DNA of 64,000 nucleotides from an uncultured bacterium (lineage in GTDB: Bacteria > Bacillota_I > Bacilli_A > RFN20 > CAG-826). Every line of letters starts with the position of its first letter. The stretch's first letter is position 1. Both the position numbers and the translations under genes were made by a program. Below the pieces are notes generated by a model, which saw only the letters and a list, made by a program, of their open reading frames with translations, did no database searches and was not told the origin of the DNA. Of this stretch, positions 62,111-64,000 are shown in pieces. The stretch is from positions 582,107-646,106 of the forward strand of contig CASDYC010000001.1 in NCBI GenBank assembly GCA_949285665.1. The letters run 5' to 3'.

Positions 62111-63919
62111 ATGAAGAAAGAAAAGCATATTTACTTATCCACAATAAATACAATATTAAAAGGTAATTATTTAAAATATGCTTTTTATCTTATTTTATTA
62201 TTAGGTTCAGTATTTTTTTCAACAATGTCAACATTTATGACAAAAATATTGCTAGACATATTACAACAACCAACTGCTAGTGAATATTTTTTAGTTGTTA
62301 AAGATCCATTAAGTATATTTTTTACAAATTTATTTGGGGGATTTGATTTTTTAAAAAATAATTTATGGATATTTTCAATCATAATCGTTGGAATTGCATT
62401 AGCTATGGCACTATTTAATATTTCAAGAATGTATTTGAGATCATTTATTATGACTTCAATTTCAAAAAAGACACAATTAATGCTATTTAATCACGTTGAA
62501 AGATTACCATATAGCTACATAAAATCATTAAAAAACGGCGATATTATTCAAACTTGTACAAGAGACGAAGAAACATTAAGACGTTTTTTAATCGGCGATA
62601 TGCACACAATTTTTTATACACTATTCACATTAATATTCGCGTTTACAATTTTAGCAACTATTTCTTATAAAGTTGCCTTAATGAGTATTTGTGTCTTACC
62701 AATATTATTTATCTATTCTTTCTTCTTAATAAAAATTGTAAGAAAAAGATACCGATTAACTGATGATTCAGAAGGTTTAATGACAGCTAAAATTGAAGAA
62801 AATTTAGCAAGTGTTAGAATTGTAAAAGCATTTAATAATGAAAAATATGAAATAGATGATTTTGAAAAATACTTAAAAGATTATAGAAATAAATACATTT
62901 CTTGGAGGAAAATGTCATCTTTCTTTTTCTCCTCAAGTGATATTATGGTATTTTCTCAAATTACAATTGCAACAATTGTAAGTATTATTTTATGTGTAAG
63001 TGGTGAAATTACTTATGCAACCGTAATTGTTTCTACAAGTTATGTTTCAATGATTGTTTGGCCAATTCGAGATGTTGCAACAACCTTAAGTAATTTTGCT
63101 AGAGTTTTAGCAGCACTTGATCGTATTCATTTAATTATTAATCAACAAATTGAAGATATAGAAACTGGATTAAAACCAAAAATAACTGGAAATATTGAAT
63201 TTAGAAATGTTTCATTTAAATTTGACGATGATGAAAAAAACACTTTATCAAATATCTCATTTAAAGTTAAAAAGGGGCAAACAGTTGCAATTATGGGAAA
63301 AACTGGCTCTGGTAAATCAACTCTAGTGTTATTATTAACTAGATTATATGATTTAACTTCTGGTGATATTTTAATTGATGGAATAAATATTAAAGATATA
63401 TCGAAAAAATATTTAAGACAAAATATCTCGCTTGTTTTACAAGAACCATTCTTATTTTCAAAAAGTGTTATATCAAATATTAAAATAACAAATGAAAGAT
63501 TATCAAAAGAAGAAGTTATAAATGCAACAAAAATCGCTGCAATTCATGAAAATATTTTAGCTTTAGAAAAAGGATATCACACACAAGTTGGAGAAAAAGG
63601 CGTTTCTTTATCAGGTGGACAAAAACAACGTGTTGCAATTGCAAGATCGCTTGTTAATAAAACTCCAATTCTTATTTTTGACGATTCACTATCTGCTGTT
63701 GATACTGAAACTGATATAAAAATTAGATCTCAATTAAAAGCTAGAATGAAAGATACTACTACTTTTATTATTACTCATCGAGTTGCAACGGCAAAAGATG
63801 CAGATGTAATAATTGTATTAGAAAATAATACAATTTCAGAAATAGGAAACTATCAACAACTTATAAATCAAGATGGTTTATTTAAACGAATTAATGATAT
63901 TCAATCAAAGATGGAATAA
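62111..63919 (+). CDS. ABC exporter half-transporter (MsbA/LmrA type)
   Basis: 602 residues: six-helix transmembrane domain (about 20-330) and a C-terminal ATPase (about 350-600) with Walker A GKTGSGKSTLVLLL (near 396), Q-loop VLQEPFLFSKSV, signature LSGGQKQRVAIARSL (near 500), ILIFDDSLSAVD and H-loop ITHRVA. The Walker B reads IFDD where an ATPase normally has D-E, so the catalytic Glu is replaced by Asp. This is typical of the degenerate half of heterodimeric exporters. The next gene starts 5 nt later and is probably the partner. Confidence 0.9.
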   Translation: MKKEKHIYLSTINTILKGNYLKYAFYLILLLGSVFFSTMSTFMTKILLDILQQPTASEYFLVVKDPLSIFFTNLFGGFDFLKNNLWIFSIIIVGIALAMALFNISRMYLRSFIMTSISKKTQLMLFNHVERLPYSYIKSLKNGDIIQTCTRDEETLRRFLIGDMHTIFYTLFTLIFAFTILATISYKVALMSICVLPILFIYSFFLIKIVRKRYRLTDDSEGLMTAKIEENLASVRIVKAFNNEKYEIDDFEKYLKDYRNKYISWRKMSSFFFSSSDIMVFSQITIATIVSIILCVSGEITYATVIVSTSYVSMIVWPIRDVATTLSNFARVLAALDRIHLIINQQIEDIETGLKPKITGNIEFRNVSFKFDDDEKNTLSNISFKVKKGQTVAIMGKTGSGKSTLVLLLTRLYDLTSGDILIDGINIKDISKKYLRQNISLVLQEPFLFSKSVISNIKITNERLSKEEVINATKIAAIHENILALEKGYHTQVGEKGVSLSGGQKQRVAIARSLVNKTPILIFDDSLSAVDTETDIKIRSQLKARMKDTTTFIITHRVATAKDADVIIVLENNTISEIGNYQQLINQDGLFKRINDIQSKME

Positions 63920-63924
63920 AGATT

Positions 63925-64000
63925 ATGGCACTAGATATCTCAAAAGAAGAAAATCCAAAGACTAAAACAAAATTAAATTTTAAAGTTTGGATAAAAATAT
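63925..64000 (+). CDS. Start of the probable partner ABC half-transporter, cut by the window
   Basis: ATG 63925 opens 25 codons (MALDISKEENPKTKTKLNFK, VWIKI) to the window edge. Too little is present to show a domain. A short charged N-terminus leading into a hydrophobic start, and the position directly after an exporter half with a degenerate Walker B, make a second ABC half likely. Confidence 0.45.
   Translation, partial: MALDISKEENPKTKTKLNFKVWIKI

Noticed and set aside
1-64000. Mollicute genetic code (TGA as Trp), CRISPR, IS elements, prophage, rRNA, riboswitch or T-box leaders
   Set aside because: TGA ends several full-length genes and Trp codons are TGG. I saw no spaced repeat array, transposase, phage genes, rRNA, or T-box sequence before argS or gltX.

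Overview
The window is about 64 kb of AT-rich DNA that reads as core chromosome of a low-GC Bacillota bacterium, probably a gut anaerobe of the RF39/Mollicutes-related or Erysipelotrichia-like Bacilli. The evidence is Bacilli-type gene order (gpsB-rnpB, cinA-recA, rny-ymdB-miaB-ricA-miaA, mnmG-rsmG-parA, dnaD-nth, cmk-der-gpsA-hup, rpoE, DUF951), an electron-bifurcating HydABC hydrogenase, a SUF iron-sulfur operon, MEP-pathway genes and small overlapping genes. TGA is a stop (mnmG, gpsB and a glycosyltransferase end in it) and Trp is TGG, so this is the standard bacterial code. No rRNA, IS element, prophage or CRISPR array was seen.

Layout: 1-636, end of a DUF3737 beta-helix gene missed by an ORF search because it is cut by the window edge. 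763-4927, hydCBA behind a promoter with a cre-like palindrome. 4928-5622, gene-poor stretch with small gene remnants. 5651-6100, five tRNAs (Val-Tyr-Gln-Lys-Leu) with promoter and terminator. 6193-9323, an S1 domain fused in frame to glucose-6-phosphate isomerase, ispD-like and a HAD hydrolase. 9398-11656, LemA-like protein and M3 peptidase. 11704-11875, tRNA-Arg and tRNA-Cys divergent from rdgB. 12533-17552, zinc-ribbon membrane protein, pduL, gtrA, tRNA-Leu, NifU-like scaffold, 5'-nucleotidase lipoprotein, cysQ. 17614-23757, fba, rpoE, argS, gltX, ispF, ychF, csp. 23824-36002, one tight minus-strand block: rny-ymdB-miaB-ricA-like-miaA-tcdA-fhs-DUF951 and two fused ABC/FtsX transporters. 36160-39063, gpsB-rnpB-pgsA-cinA(C)-recA. 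39120-43217, DnaQ-like exonuclease, nth, dnaD, short CCA-transferase-like, hup, gpsA. 43214-48966, der, cmk, small membrane protein, parA, rsmG, mnmG. 48966-53598, sufCDSUB. 53759-57857, two large lipoproteins (the first PrsA-like) and a HIT protein. 57854-62019, yhaM, recX, glycolipid glycosyltransferase, flippase-like protein. 62111-64000, an ABC exporter half and the start of its likely partner.

Together these describe a fermentative anaerobe: sugar phosphates pass through Pgi and Fba, acyl-CoA energy is probably conserved by PduL in place of Pta, and excess reductant leaves as H2 through HydABC, whose clusters depend on the SUF system. RNA handling (RNase Y, RNase P RNA, YhaM, MiaA/MiaB/TcdA/MnmG) and surface lipids (PgsA, GpsA, glycosyltransferase, flippase-like protein) are well represented.

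The less expected signals are regulatory. About eleven genes have a -10 element only 4-11 nt before their start codon and no Shine-Dalgarno, which suggests widespread leaderless transcripts. A short hairpin with an identical 10-nt loop and compensating stem changes precedes both recA and an ABC transporter. A hairpin may bridge a distant Shine-Dalgarno to the NifU-like start codon. Pgi has its own ribosome binding site inside the S1-Pgi reading frame.
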